A DNA stretch of 47,081 nucleotides, taken from NCBI GenBank assembly GCA_963603285.1, contig CAVCMG010000022.1, forward strand, positions 1-47,081, given 5' to 3'. The notes under the pieces are model-generated. The model did not search any database. It saw only the letters and a program-made list of their open reading frames with translations, and was not told where the DNA came from. Shown one piece after another: positions 15,366 to 23,852 of this stretch (position 1 is the first letter of the stretch; the number at the start of each line of letters is the position of its first letter). This DNA is from UBA11957 sp963603285 (GTDB lineage Bacteria; Bacillota; Clostridia; Lachnospirales; Lachnospiraceae). Both the position numbers and the translations under genes were made by a program.

Positions 15366-16289
15366 TTACAGTTCCTCGGCGCTGAGCTTGGGATCTACGT
15401 GTACCATGCAGTGTTTGACTGCGGGGAATTCTTTTTCAATGGCGTCGTGGACGCGCTGGGCGATGGCGTGGGCTTCGGTGAGGGTTTTGTTACCGTCGGC
15501 CTGGATGACGACGTCGAGATAGATTTTTGCACCGAAGAGGCGGGTTTTCATCCAGCCGATGCCGTCTACGCCGTCGGTGTTCTGGATGACAATGAGCATC
15601 TGTTCCATGGTTTTGACGTCACAGGAGTGATCGACCATTTTGTCTACAGCGTCTTTGAAGATGTCATAGGCTGCTTTGAGGATAAAGACGCAGATTACAA
15701 CGCTGGCTACGGAATCCATGATGGGGAACCCGAAGCGGGCGAAAAGGATACCGATCAGGGCGCCGATGGAGGAGAGGGCATCGCTTCTGTGATGCCATGC
15801 ATCTGCTTTCAGAGCGCCGGAGTTGATCTTATTGGCTGCGTGTACGGTAAAGTGGTACATCCATTCTTTGACAGCGATGGATATGATGGCGGCCCAGAGG
15901 GCAAGCATGCCGGGTACGGCCAGATGGGCAAAATCGCCGCTGATGATGTTGCGGATACCGGCAGAGCCGATTCCAAGACCGGTCAGAGCCAGGATGACAG
16001 CGAGGATGATCGCGGCTACACATTCCAGCCGTTCGTGGCCGTAGGGATGTTCTGCATCTGCTTTTTTGCCGGAAATATGCACGCCGATCATAACGATGAT
16101 GGTACTGAATACATCGGATGCGGAATGAATGGCATCGGAGACCATTGCTCCGGATGATGCTACAATACCAGCTACCAGTTTCAGAATAGACAGTGCGAGA
16201 TTGATAATGATACTGATGGTGGAAACCTTCATGGCGACTTTTTCGCTCTGGTTTTCCTGGGCGTTCGGATTTACAGTTGCAGCTTCCAT
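15366..16289 (-). CDS. czcD: Cation diffusion facilitator (CDF) metal exporter, CzcD-like
   Basis: A 307-residue membrane protein of the CDF family, which exports divalent metals in exchange for protons. Metal-site pairs typical of the family are H55-x3-D59 (SDAIHSASD) and H166-x3-D170 (DAWHHRSDAL). Between them lie HPYGHERLE and several hydrophobic segments; a cytoplasmic C-terminal domain follows (about 215-307). The start at ATG 16289 is set by AGGAGG 7 nt upstream. A NiCo riboswitch with its own promoter and terminator lies upstream, so the likely substrates are Ni2+ and Co2+, with induction when these ions are high. The 240-nt leader between riboswitch terminator and gene has no other clear structure. 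Confidence 0.9.
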   Translation of the reverse strand: MEAATVNPNAQENQSEKVAMKVSTISIIINLALSILKLVAGIVASSGAMVSDAIHSASDVFSTIIVMIGVHISGKKADAEHPYGHERLECVAAIILAVILALTGLGIGSAGIRNIISGDFAHLAVPGMLALWAAIISIAVKEWMYHFTVHAANKINSGALKADAWHHRSDALSSIGALIGILFARFGFPIMDSVASVVICVFILKAAYDIFKDAVDKMVDHSCDVKTMEQMLIVIQNTDGVDGIGWMKTRLFGAKIYLDVVIQADGNKTLTEAHAIAQRVHDAIEKEFPAVKHCMVHVDPKLSAEEL

Positions 16290-16528
16290 AACGATACCTC
16301 CTGATGAATAGATAAATACTTCGCTGCGGTTTACATTGAACCGTGTGTTTTCTTTTTGCACAGGCTTTCTACCTGCTCGGTCCCTGCCTTTTTACTTCTG
16401 GCTTTACCTTTTTCATCAGTAGTTTTCCTTACAGACGCGCTGACTTCTTAACACAAACTGTCTGCCGTTTTTACCTCATCCTGGCAAACAGTTTCTTTTT
16501 ATTATGGTAAAGGAACTCAAAATAACGT

Positions 16529-16580
16529 AAAAAGGCACCTGCGGGACACAGTAATCGTATCTACTGTCCCACAGATGCCT
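16529..16580 (-). terminator. Expression-platform terminator of the NiCo riboswitch
   Basis: A long hairpin: 16534-16553 pairs with 16562-16579, followed on the minus strand by a T run. Its 5' arm is the 3' end of the aptamer (CATCTGTGGGACAGT), so aptamer folding and terminator folding exclude each other. Metal binding should therefore prevent termination and switch the exporter on. Confidence 0.85.
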
Positions 16581-16667
16581 GTCGGTTCCTCTATATCCGA
16601 AAGGATCTGCTGTCACACATCAAGGTGACCCGGCCGTTCCGGTTCATTACACCGGCGCCTGTTCAGT
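16562..16667 (-). promoter_or_regulatory. NiCo (czcD) riboswitch aptamer
   Basis: On the minus strand the segment begins ACTGAACAGGC and ends CATCTGTGGGACAGT. It contains GCCGGG and several hairpins converging on a junction, matching the conserved features I know for NiCo riboswitches. These RNAs bind Co2+ or Ni2+ cooperatively and usually precede CDF exporters in Clostridia. The downstream gene here is exactly such an exporter. A covariance-model search is the direct test. Confidence 0.85.
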
Positions 16668-16708
16668 TTGTACTGTAGCGATATGCAGTGCAAAGAGTTC
16701 TTTCCTAT

Positions 16709-16737
16709 AAGATATGCAACATTCACAAAAAAGTCAA
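16709..16737 (-). promoter_or_regulatory. Promoter of the riboswitch-czcD transcript
   Basis: TTGACT (16737-16732), 17-nt spacer, TATCTT (16714-16709) on the minus strand, about 40 nt before the aptamer. Confidence 0.65.
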
Positions 16738-16876
16738 TGCTAAATTATCTAAGTTTTTCCTCATCTTTATTAGCGGTCGATAGTTTTCTTTAGTTCAGGG
16801 TTACTTACTGTCTGCATTTCTTTGAATATCTGCATACATTTTCTCCAATGTATTCATCTTCAGGAAGCTGGATACT

Positions 16877-19594
16877 TTACAGTTTCTTCCTTTCAAAAGG
16901 CCGGTTCCGGAAGTTTTCTTTCCGGTCTTTATAATACTCCCTCATCTGTCCGGTGATCTGCTCCATTTCCTCATGTAACTCCCGGGCAGACACACGGATC
17001 GCACCATGTCCCATAACAATCACCTGCTCCAGACCATCGGAGGTCGCCACACGGACCTTATGTTTCTCCGCCAGCTCTTTGGACGTCTTTTCGATATAGG
17101 CATCGGCCGTCTGGGCTTCCTTTGTGTAAACGACATGGATATTGTGGTACATGCCTACCTCGCCCTGGCCGCCTTTGACCTTGTAGGCATCAAATACACA
17201 AATCAGCTCACAACGGGTATAACCCTGATAATTGCACAGCATGTCCATCAGCTTCAGTCTGGCGGCATCGAGATTGTCCTTTGCCAGCAGCTTTAATTCG
17301 TCCCATGCAAAGATGATATTGTAACCGTCTACCAGCAGATAATCCTTCTGTATGCCCTGCGGACGGCTGTGCGCCTCTTTATACGCTGCGGTCGCTGCCC
17401 GCTTTGCCTCACTGCTGCCACCCGGTCTGCCATAGCTGACTTTATGGTATGACGGAATCTGGCGCTCCCCTTTTGAACCAAACGTCCGGTTAAAGATGGC
17501 TTCCAGCTCCCGGTCCTCTTTCCATGAGCCATACAGGGAATGATCCTTTGGCACAGGAGCACGGTATACCGGTTCCAGTACTTCTTCCTCCTCCGGTTCG
17601 TCTGTCACAAAACCACTCTCCACATGCATGTGCTCCGGCACTTCATTCCATTTCACAATATAACCGGCCCCGTGGGCACAGAAAACAGAATCCGGCGTAT
17701 TCTCCACATCTGCCTCCGGATCATAACCGACAGCCTCGATCACTTCTTCTGCATTATGGCACGGTTCATATCCCTTCAACGTGCAGCTGAAATGTCCGCG
17801 CCCTTTCGTATAGGCATACACCTCTGTCATATAGCCCCTCATCCCGGCCACCGGCGCGCTTCCGGTCAGGATAGCCGTCTCATCCTCGATTTCCGGGGCA
17901 TCAAACTGCCCGTTCATCTTCTGGATATCGGACATGGCCCGGCCCAGCTGCTCCTGCGGCACCTCCAGCCGGAAGCTGTACCATGGCTCCAGCAGTACAC
18001 TTTTTGCCTGCATCAGTCCCTGCCGCAGCGCCCGGTACGTTGCCTGCCGGAAATCGCCACCCTCGGTATGCTTTGTGTGGGCACGCCCGGTCAGTACGGT
18101 GATCCGCATATCCGTGATCGGTGAACCGGTCAGCACACCGATATGCTCCTTTTCCACCAGATGGGTCAGAATCAGCCGCTGCCAGTTCAGATCCAGCACA
18201 TCCTCGCTGCACGCTGTGGCAAAGGTCAGCCCGCTGCCCCGTTCGGCAGGTTCCAGTAACAGATGCACCTCCGCATAATGGCGCAGCGGTTCAAAATGCC
18301 CGACGCCCTCCACGGTATTTTCGATCGTCTCTCTGTATACGATATTACCCGGGCCAAATTCCACCTCGACATGAAACCTGTCCCAGATCATCCGTTTCAG
18401 GATTTCCAGCTGGACAGCACCCATCAGCTGTAAATGGATCTCCCCCAGCTTTTCCTGCCATACGACATGCAGCTGCGGATCCTCCTCCTCGAGAAGCTTC
18501 AGATTTTTTAACAGCTGATGTATATCTGTGCCTTCCTCCGGCAGCACAGCATACGTCAGCACCGGCTGTAACAGCGGCTGCTGTAATCCCTTCTCACAGC
18601 CGAGTCCCTGTCCCGGCCAGGTTTTTGTCAGTCCCTTTACGGCACAGATCGTACCGGCCTTTGCCGACTCTGCCAGCGTATATTTGCTGCCGGAATACAG
18701 GCGGATCTGATCCACCTTTTCTTCCCAGAGCTCATCCTCTGTCACTTTACCGCCACTCTTTGACAGTGTATTTCTGTTATCCAGCATGGATTTCACACAC
18801 AGCTCGCCGCCGGTGATTTTCATATGTGTCAGACGGTTGCCCTGCTCGTCGCGGGATATCTTAAACACCCGCGCACCAAAGGTATCCGGCCAGCTTTTCT
18901 GCACGCCATAGGCGGCGATCCCATCCATAAGCGGCCGTACGCCCTCCTGTTTCAGTGCCGAGCCAAAGTAGCAGGGAAACAGCTTTCGCTCCCGGATCAG
19001 CCGGCCCAGCGTATCCTGTGAAAGTGCATCCGTCTCCAGATATTCTTCCATCGCTGCTTCATCATTCATCGCCGCCGCTTCAAAAAAGTCCGTATCCGGT
19101 GTATCCGTAAACTCCAGACAGGCTTCATCGAGCCTTTTGCGGAGATTTTCCATCAGCTGCGCCCGATCCGTACCGGCAAGATCCATCTTATTGACAAAGA
19201 GAAAGACCGGCACCTGATGCTGCTTTAACAGCTTCCACAGGGTTTCCGTATGCCCCTGCACACCGTCACTGCCGCTGATCACCAGCACCGCCGCATCCAG
19301 CACCTGCAGCACACGCTCCGCTTCCGCCGAAAAGTCCACATGTCCCGGCGTATCCAAAAGTGTAATCTGTGTATTCTTCCACGGCAGGATCGCCTGCTTC
19401 GAAAAGATCGTGATGCCCCGCTCCTTTTCCATCGTATCCGTATCCAGAAATGTATCCTTATGATCGACCCGCCCCATCGTGCGGATCTGTCCCGTTTCAT
19501 ACAGCATACATTCTGACAGTGTCGTCTTTCCCGCATCGACATGGGCCAGAAGTGCTGTGCACAGTTGTTTTTTTGTATCTGTAGAGGTCGTCAT
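16877..19594 (-). CDS. TetM-like ribosomal-protection GTPase fused to a YacP/Rae1-type NYN endoribonuclease
   Basis: A 905-residue two-part protein. The first about 640 residues are an elongation-factor-G-like translational GTPase of the TetM/TetO class: P-loop AHVDAGKT (17-24), DTPGH (81-85), NKMD (135-138), then domains corresponding to EF-G II-V. TetM-type proteins bind the ribosome and clear the A site. A linker rich in Glu/Pro (about 650-745) leads to a C-terminal NYN domain (about 748-905) with LLVDGYNIIFAW, ICVFDAYKV, TADAYIEK and VATSDGLEQ, the motifs of YacP/Rae1, an RNase that cuts mRNA in the ribosomal A site. The start at ATG 19594 is supported by AAAGGGG. Annotation pipelines often call such genes tetracycline resistance; the fused nuclease suggests a ribosome-linked mRNA cleavage role instead or in addition. 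The fusion is a single uninterrupted frame. Confidence 0.88.
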   Translation of the reverse strand: MTTSTDTKKQLCTALLAHVDAGKTTLSECMLYETGQIRTMGRVDHKDTFLDTDTMEKERGITIFSKQAILPWKNTQITLLDTPGHVDFSAEAERVLQVLDAAVLVISGSDGVQGHTETLWKLLKQHQVPVFLFVNKMDLAGTDRAQLMENLRKRLDEACLEFTDTPDTDFFEAAAMNDEAAMEEYLETDALSQDTLGRLIRERKLFPCYFGSALKQEGVRPLMDGIAAYGVQKSWPDTFGARVFKISRDEQGNRLTHMKITGGELCVKSMLDNRNTLSKSGGKVTEDELWEEKVDQIRLYSGSKYTLAESAKAGTICAVKGLTKTWPGQGLGCEKGLQQPLLQPVLTYAVLPEEGTDIHQLLKNLKLLEEEDPQLHVVWQEKLGEIHLQLMGAVQLEILKRMIWDRFHVEVEFGPGNIVYRETIENTVEGVGHFEPLRHYAEVHLLLEPAERGSGLTFATACSEDVLDLNWQRLILTHLVEKEHIGVLTGSPITDMRITVLTGRAHTKHTEGGDFRQATYRALRQGLMQAKSVLLEPWYSFRLEVPQEQLGRAMSDIQKMNGQFDAPEIEDETAILTGSAPVAGMRGYMTEVYAYTKGRGHFSCTLKGYEPCHNAEEVIEAVGYDPEADVENTPDSVFCAHGAGYIVKWNEVPEHMHVESGFVTDEPEEEEVLEPVYRAPVPKDHSLYGSWKEDRELEAIFNRTFGSKGERQIPSYHKVSYGRPGGSSEAKRAATAAYKEAHSRPQGIQKDYLLVDGYNIIFAWDELKLLAKDNLDAARLKLMDMLCNYQGYTRCELICVFDAYKVKGGQGEVGMYHNIHVVYTKEAQTADAYIEKTSKELAEKHKVRVATSDGLEQVIVMGHGAIRVSARELHEEMEQITGQMREYYKDRKENFRNRPFERKKL

Positions 19595-19625
19595 ACAAAT
19601 GCCCCTTTCTCTATTGTTTTCAGTT

Positions 19626-20483
19626 TCAGGCCGTCTCCCTCTGCCGCAGGAAGCTCCACACAGCCACACCAATGATGATCACATAGCCGATCACACTGTA
19701 CAGATCCGGAATCTGTCCGAGGAAGAAAAAGCCGAGGATGGCTGCAAATACAACCTGCGTGTAATCAAATACCGAAATTTCCTTTGCCGGGGCGAAATTG
19801 TAGGCCGCCGTAATGGAAAACTGACCGCCCGCTGCCATCAGACCGGCACCGATCAGGCACAGAAACTGCTGCATGGTCATCGGATGATAGTCGAGCAGCA
19901 GATACGGCACCAGCACCAGACAGGAAAAGCTGGAGAAAAAGAACACGACCCGCGCACCTTTTACGCCCTGCTTGCCCAGCTGCCGCACACAGGTGTAAGC
20001 GATACCGGCTCCCAGACCACCCATAACACCGATCAGCGAATTGATATTCTGAAAAACATCCAGCGAAGGCTTGATGACAAACAATGCACCGATAAAAGCG
20101 ATCACAACCGATATTTTCTGCACAGTATTCGCCTTTTCCTTCAAAAACAGTGCTGAGAAAATAATGACAAAAAACGGCGACAGCTTATTCAGCATCGAGG
20201 CATCGCTGACCAGCAGATGATCCACGGCATAGAAATTGCAGAGGATGCCAACCGTTCCGAAAACAGACCGCAGAAGCAGCATCGGCAGATCCTTTTTCCG
20301 GTACGACAGCTTTTCGCCGCTTCGCATCAGAATAACAAAGGCAAAGATCATAGCGATCAGATTCCGGAAAAAGCTTTTCTGCGGTGCCGGAAGATCACCC
20401 GATAATTTTACAAATACATTCATGGCTGCAAAGAAAAATGCGGCGGCCATGATACTTAACATACCTTTTTGTTTGTCTTTCAT
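19626..20483 (-). CDS. EamA/DMT-family membrane transporter
   Basis: A 285-residue protein with about ten hydrophobic segments in two repeated halves, the layout of the drug/metabolite transporter (EamA) superfamily. The first half starts MLSIMAAAFFFAAMNVFVKLSG; the second begins at LIGVMGGLGAGIAYTCVRQLG and ends in a Lys/Arg-type tail (LRQRETA). Substrates of this family range from amino acids and nucleosides to drugs and cannot be assigned here. The ATG at 20483 has AAAGGAG 11 nt upstream; the longer frame upstream has biased, non-coding composition and overlaps the PstS-like gene. An extended -10 box (TGTTATACT, about 20513-20521 on the minus strand) lies about 30 nt before the start. The gene ends 31 nt before the TetM-like start, so the two may be co-transcribed. 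Confidence 0.85.
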   Translation of the reverse strand: MKDKQKGMLSIMAAAFFFAAMNVFVKLSGDLPAPQKSFFRNLIAMIFAFVILMRSGEKLSYRKKDLPMLLLRSVFGTVGILCNFYAVDHLLVSDASMLNKLSPFFVIIFSALFLKEKANTVQKISVVIAFIGALFVIKPSLDVFQNINSLIGVMGGLGAGIAYTCVRQLGKQGVKGARVVFFFSSFSCLVLVPYLLLDYHPMTMQQFLCLIGAGLMAAGGQFSITAAYNFAPAKEISVFDYTQVVFAAILGFFFLGQIPDLYSVIGYVIIIGVAVWSFLRQRETA

Positions 20484-20570
20484 TGTAGAACACGCTCCTT
20501 TTACCGTCCTAAAGTATAACACACTTTTTACGGTAACACTATGCGTTGTTTTTATACGCCATTTTAAGCA

Positions 20571-20612
20571 TAAATAATCCGCTGCACCTGACTGGCAGAT
20601 ACAGCGGATTTT
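20571..20612 (-). terminator. Terminator-like hairpin after the PstS-like gene
   Basis: Arms AATCCGCTG (20576-20584) and CAGCGGATT (20602-20610) form a perfect stem 10-15 nt after the stop; the T tract on the minus strand is weak (ATTTA). Confidence 0.6.
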
Positions 20613-20622
20613 CAAACATGTA

Positions 20623-21741
20623 TTATTTAAAAATATTCCCGGCTCCGTTCGACTCTGCTGCCATGCCGTTTCTGGCCCAGACGTAGCCTTCCTCTTCCAG
20701 AAGCTCCTTTCCGTTATCTGAAAGCATCCAGTCCCGCAGTTTCCGCACCGGACTGTCCTGCGCTTCCGATGCCCGGATGGCCATGTAGAAATCATTGACC
20801 AGCGGGTATGTGCCGTCCTCAATCGAAGCATTCGACGGTGCCACATCGTTCACCTTGATCATCTTCAGGTTCGGATCAGCCTTCATCTTATCCGCATAAT
20901 AATATACCGAAAAGCCGATGGCACTTCCCGTTCCGTCAAAGGAAGCTACGGATTCAATCAGCGTTCCCATCGTAGTCACCAGCATATCCTGCTCCGGTTC
21001 CATCGGTGTTTCTCCGTTCATGACCAGCTTATTTAATAACGTCTGGCTTCCGGAAGTAGAATTTCGCTGAAATGCACGGATTTTCCCCGGTTCACCGCCG
21101 ACCTCTGACCAGTCGGTGATCTTTCCTGTGTAAATGTCTCGGATCTGATCTACCGTCAGAGATTCGATCGGATTATTGACATTGACAATAAATACAAGAC
21201 CATCGCGCCCCAGTGTATCGATCTCCAGCTCATCAAATTCTGTTGTATACTGGTCTTTAATCTCCTGCGGCGGCTCATAGGAAATGATCAGATCCATATC
21301 CTTATACAGAAGCTTGCCCCAGCTGGTGGATGTGCCACCGCTTTCAAAGCTGTCTGCCAGATACACCTCCGCTGTATCCGCATCTGCGCCCGTCAGATTC
21401 TCCATCATACGCAGCAGCAGAGGCTCATTCGCCAGCGAACCATCCAGCCGCGGATAGGTATCCTTGTCATAGCCATCAATTGTCAGCTTTACTTTTTTCT
21501 CTGCTGTTCCATTTTCATCTGTATCGGATGCATTTCCGGCTTCTGCATTGTCTCCTGTAACCGATGTACTGCCGGTATCTGCGTTCGATGCTGCAACCGT
21601 ACTTGCTTCACTGACGGCTTTTGCACTGTCCGGTACAGCCTCACTGTTTCCCGCACTCGTATTCCCGTTACCGTTTCCTCCGCAGCCGACAAGCGCCAGC
21701 AGCACTGCGCAGCCCAAAGCAACCGCTTTCTTATATTTCAT
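20623..21741 (-). CDS. PstS-like phosphate-type substrate-binding lipoprotein
   Basis: A 372-residue lipoprotein: the signal segment (KKAVALGCAVLLALVGC) ends in a lipobox Cys, followed by a long Ser/Ala/Glu/Asn-rich linker (about 22-80). The folded part is of the PBP-like (PstS) family: IDGYDKDTYPRLDGS, LTVDQIRDIYTGKITDW, FQRNSTSGSQTLLNK and a C-terminal LRDWMLSDNGKELLEEEG. The segment RNSTSGSQT corresponds to the anion-binding Ser/Thr loop of phosphate-binding proteins. No pst permease or ATPase genes lie nearby. It follows the gene for another lipoprotein by 15 nt, so the pair may sense or scavenge rather than form a complete importer. The ligand (phosphate or another oxyanion) is inferred from family only. 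Confidence 0.85.
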   Translation of the reverse strand: MKYKKAVALGCAVLLALVGCGGNGNGNTSAGNSEAVPDSAKAVSEASTVAASNADTGSTSVTGDNAEAGNASDTDENGTAEKKVKLTIDGYDKDTYPRLDGSLANEPLLLRMMENLTGADADTAEVYLADSFESGGTSTSWGKLLYKDMDLIISYEPPQEIKDQYTTEFDELEIDTLGRDGLVFIVNVNNPIESLTVDQIRDIYTGKITDWSEVGGEPGKIRAFQRNSTSGSQTLLNKLVMNGETPMEPEQDMLVTTMGTLIESVASFDGTGSAIGFSVYYYADKMKADPNLKMIKVNDVAPSNASIEDGTYPLVNDFYMAIRASEAQDSPVRKLRDWMLSDNGKELLEEEGYVWARNGMAAESNGAGNIFK

Positions 21742-21756
21742 CTTGTATATCCCCCT

Positions 21757-23373
21757 TTAATCATCATTGCCCATTTCATATTTTGGCACTTTCCATACCC
21801 AGTTTCCTTTTGCATCGATCAGCCCCATCGACAGTCCGCGTGTAACGGAAATCTTTCCATCGGCCAGTGTACCGAAAGACGAAGCGCCCTGCATCAGCAT
21901 CGTACCGTCCGTGGTAAACAGATCTGCCCGCACATGCATTTGTTCATTATCCAGATAATACTCTCCTGTCCAGAGACTGACATGCGCTGTATCCTGTCTG
22001 TCATACAGCGGGCGGACCGAAACGTACTTTCCTTCCGGCAGCACCGGCTGCAGATTCATGTCCAGCAAACATTCTTCTGATCCATCATCTACAACAATGG
22101 CATCCTCATAGAGCATCACATAACTTACATTTCCTACAGCTTTTTCAGCAATACACGTTCCATGGCGGTCTAATTTTTCCAGCTTGCCGTCTCGGACAGC
22201 TACAAAGAACGGAGACGCTGTCTGCATTTTCTCCCCGTCGTACGCTGCTCTTGCCTCCATGATCCCGTACTCTCCGGACAGTGCTTCGCCCGTTTTGGCA
22301 TCATACAGCCGGTACAGCAGGCTCTCGTCACTCTGGTATGTACCACAGATCGCAAGCTCACCGTCATAATACCGTGTCTCGCCCATCCAGAAATAAGGTG
22401 TAAAATCACCGCCATCCCCGACGGACGGATCATATATACTGCCGTCACAGCTGACATAGGGCTGCAATATCATGGTATCGTCAATATAGCTGTTCTCTAC
22501 ATTTTCGATTTTTCCAAGCTTCTTTCCTTCCGGTGAGTAAAAGGTCAGACGGTACAGCGAGTCTTCCGGTTCTTCTGCCACAATATAGTTCCAATACGAG
22601 GAAAATGTACAATCCTTATCCAGTTCATCCTGCAATGCGGTAAAATCATACAATACATTTCCCTGTGCATCGACAGTGAACATCGATTTACTGTCCTCAG
22701 ACCGCACAACTACAGCCGTATCACTCACTTTATTCATATAGTAGACATTGGCTCTTTCTTCCCCCGTTTTCACGTTTCGGAGTTTTCCATTATCATCTTC
22801 AACCTCTGCTGCCATGCCGAATTCCATGTACTTCTGCATCCGCACCCAGTCACCGAGACAGTCCATATACTGTATCTCTGTCCAGTCAGAAATCAGCTTT
22901 CCGTCCGGATCATACAGCCGACTCCTCATCTTTACATCGTACTCCCATTCCCCAAGCTTTGTGTACGTCCTGTAGGCCGCCGCATAATACTTTGTTTCCT
23001 GCGTCAGCACATCCCGGATCCAGGATACGTGGATATCCTTTTCGCTCAGAAACTGTCCCGCACCATTCATCGTAAAGCTGGTCTCATCCGTTGACTGGTA
23101 TTCATATTCCTGCGCAGCCGCTTCCAGCTGGGCATGTGTCGGCGTACCATCTGAATAAAAATCAAACGGCTCTGCTGTCGCATCATCCGCAGACACGACA
23201 CTGCTCTCCCCTGCATCTGTGCCAAAGACTGTACTGTATGCCGGCAATGCCGAAGCACTGCCCTCCGATACACCAGAGCTTTCTTTTACTTCCCCGCCTG
23301 CTCCGCAACCGGCCAGCAGACCGGCCAGCAGACACAGAACAGGCAAATAATGCCTTCTCTTAAAACTTTGCAA
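21757..23373 (-). CDS. Hypothetical lipoprotein with WG-like C-terminal repeat
   Basis: A 538-residue lipoprotein of unknown function. The likely start is TTG at 23373, directly after AAAGGGGGAG and immediately before a good signal peptide (RRHYLPVLCLLAGLLAGC); the ATG at the far end of the frame (23526) would put 51 odd residues ahead of the signal. After a Ser/Ala-rich linker, the body is beta-rich with many Trp/Tyr/Asp and recurring short units such as YDPDGKLISDW, DAQGNVLYDF and, at the end, GLIDAKGNWVWK, which resembles WG repeats. No catalytic motif is visible. It is co-transcribed with the PstS-like lipoprotein (15-nt gap), so the two probably act together on the outer face of the membrane. 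The five-copy motif array upstream suggests tight control. Confidence 0.75.
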   Translation of the reverse strand: MQSFKRRHYLPVLCLLAGLLAGCGAGGEVKESSGVSEGSASALPAYSTVFGTDAGESSVVSADDATAEPFDFYSDGTPTHAQLEAAAQEYEYQSTDETSFTMNGAGQFLSEKDIHVSWIRDVLTQETKYYAAAYRTYTKLGEWEYDVKMRSRLYDPDGKLISDWTEIQYMDCLGDWVRMQKYMEFGMAAEVEDDNGKLRNVKTGEERANVYYMNKVSDTAVVVRSEDSKSMFTVDAQGNVLYDFTALQDELDKDCTFSSYWNYIVAEEPEDSLYRLTFYSPEGKKLGKIENVENSYIDDTMILQPYVSCDGSIYDPSVGDGGDFTPYFWMGETRYYDGELAICGTYQSDESLLYRLYDAKTGEALSGEYGIMEARAAYDGEKMQTASPFFVAVRDGKLEKLDRHGTCIAEKAVGNVSYVMLYEDAIVVDDGSEECLLDMNLQPVLPEGKYVSVRPLYDRQDTAHVSLWTGEYYLDNEQMHVRADLFTTDGTMLMQGASSFGTLADGKISVTRGLSMGLIDAKGNWVWKVPKYEMGNDD

Positions 23374-23478
23374 GTAAACTCCCCCTTTCCAGCTCCTGCA
23401 TTCTTCCTGTTTTCCTACCTGAAAATTATACCGACCACACCACGGTATTTTCCATCGGATATCCGTACTTCTGCTTTC

Positions 23479-23507
23479 AGTATATCGGAGCCACTCACCT
23501 TTTACAA
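23479..23507 (-). promoter_or_regulatory. Candidate promoter of the lipoprotein-pstS-like operon
   Basis: TTGTAA (23507-23502), 17-nt spacer, TATACT (23484-23479) on the minus strand, about 100 nt before the TTG start. A second TATAAT lies closer to the gene but without a good partner. Confidence 0.45.
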
Positions 23508-23570
23508 TGTACCAAACACCAAACAATTCTTAATTTTATACTTCTAAATCCGCATTCCATATTTTATCTC

Positions 23571-23665
23571 GGAACAATGTCAGTTTTTCCGGAACAATGT
23601 CAAAAAATCTTTGATATTGTTCCGACAAATCCTGGTATTGTTCCGATAGTACTTAACATTGTTCC
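23571..23665. repeat. Five phased GGAACAAT motifs (operator array)
   Basis: GGAACAAT occurs at 23571-23578 and 23591-23598; its complement ATTGTTCC occurs at 23616-23623, 23637-23644 and 23658-23665. Steps are 20, 25, 21 and 21 bp, so copies repeat about every two helical turns and flip orientation at the centre. The central pair extends to a 15-bp inverted repeat (23590-23604 with 23610-23624, one G/T). The array lies upstream of the lipoprotein operon promoter and downstream of malQ; it is probably a multi-site binding region for a regulator. The rest of the 479-nt gap holds the malQ terminator and the promoter described separately. Confidence 0.6.
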
Positions 23666-23710
23666 GAAAACAGCGCTACTATTCTATGACATAAAAAACA
23701 AGTACCGGAT

Positions 23711-23760
23711 AAACAAATCCACGGTATAGTCTCCCTCATTGAAACTACACCGTGGATCAG
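23711..23760 (-). terminator. Intrinsic terminator of malQ
   Basis: A 14-bp stem (23717-23730 with 23744-23757, one mismatch) with a 13-nt loop, then TTGTTTAT on the minus strand, about 95 nt after the malQ stop. Confidence 0.8.
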
Positions 23761-23852
23761 TTTGTTTATTATCACAAAACTATGTCGCCATTGATCGGCT
23801 TTTTATCCATATACTGTTTTTTATTGTTCTATAAGTATAGCTGTCAGATTTT

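Noticed and set aside
15060..16157. A 365-codon plus-strand frame opposite the metal exporter
   Set aside because: It runs through the repeat element and antisense to the CDF gene; Gly/Asp-rich composition reflects the complementary strand.
16780..16876. An 18-codon ORF after the TetM-like gene
   Set aside because: No ribosome site and no terminator or conserved context; probably chance.
16877..19594. Simple tetracycline resistance gene
   Set aside because: Only the first two thirds match; the extra NYN nuclease domain and chromosomal context make a plain resistance call unsafe.
23571..23665. CRISPR array
   Set aside because: The repeat unit is only about 8-12 nt, spacers are 12-17 nt, orientation flips at the centre, and no cas gene is present.
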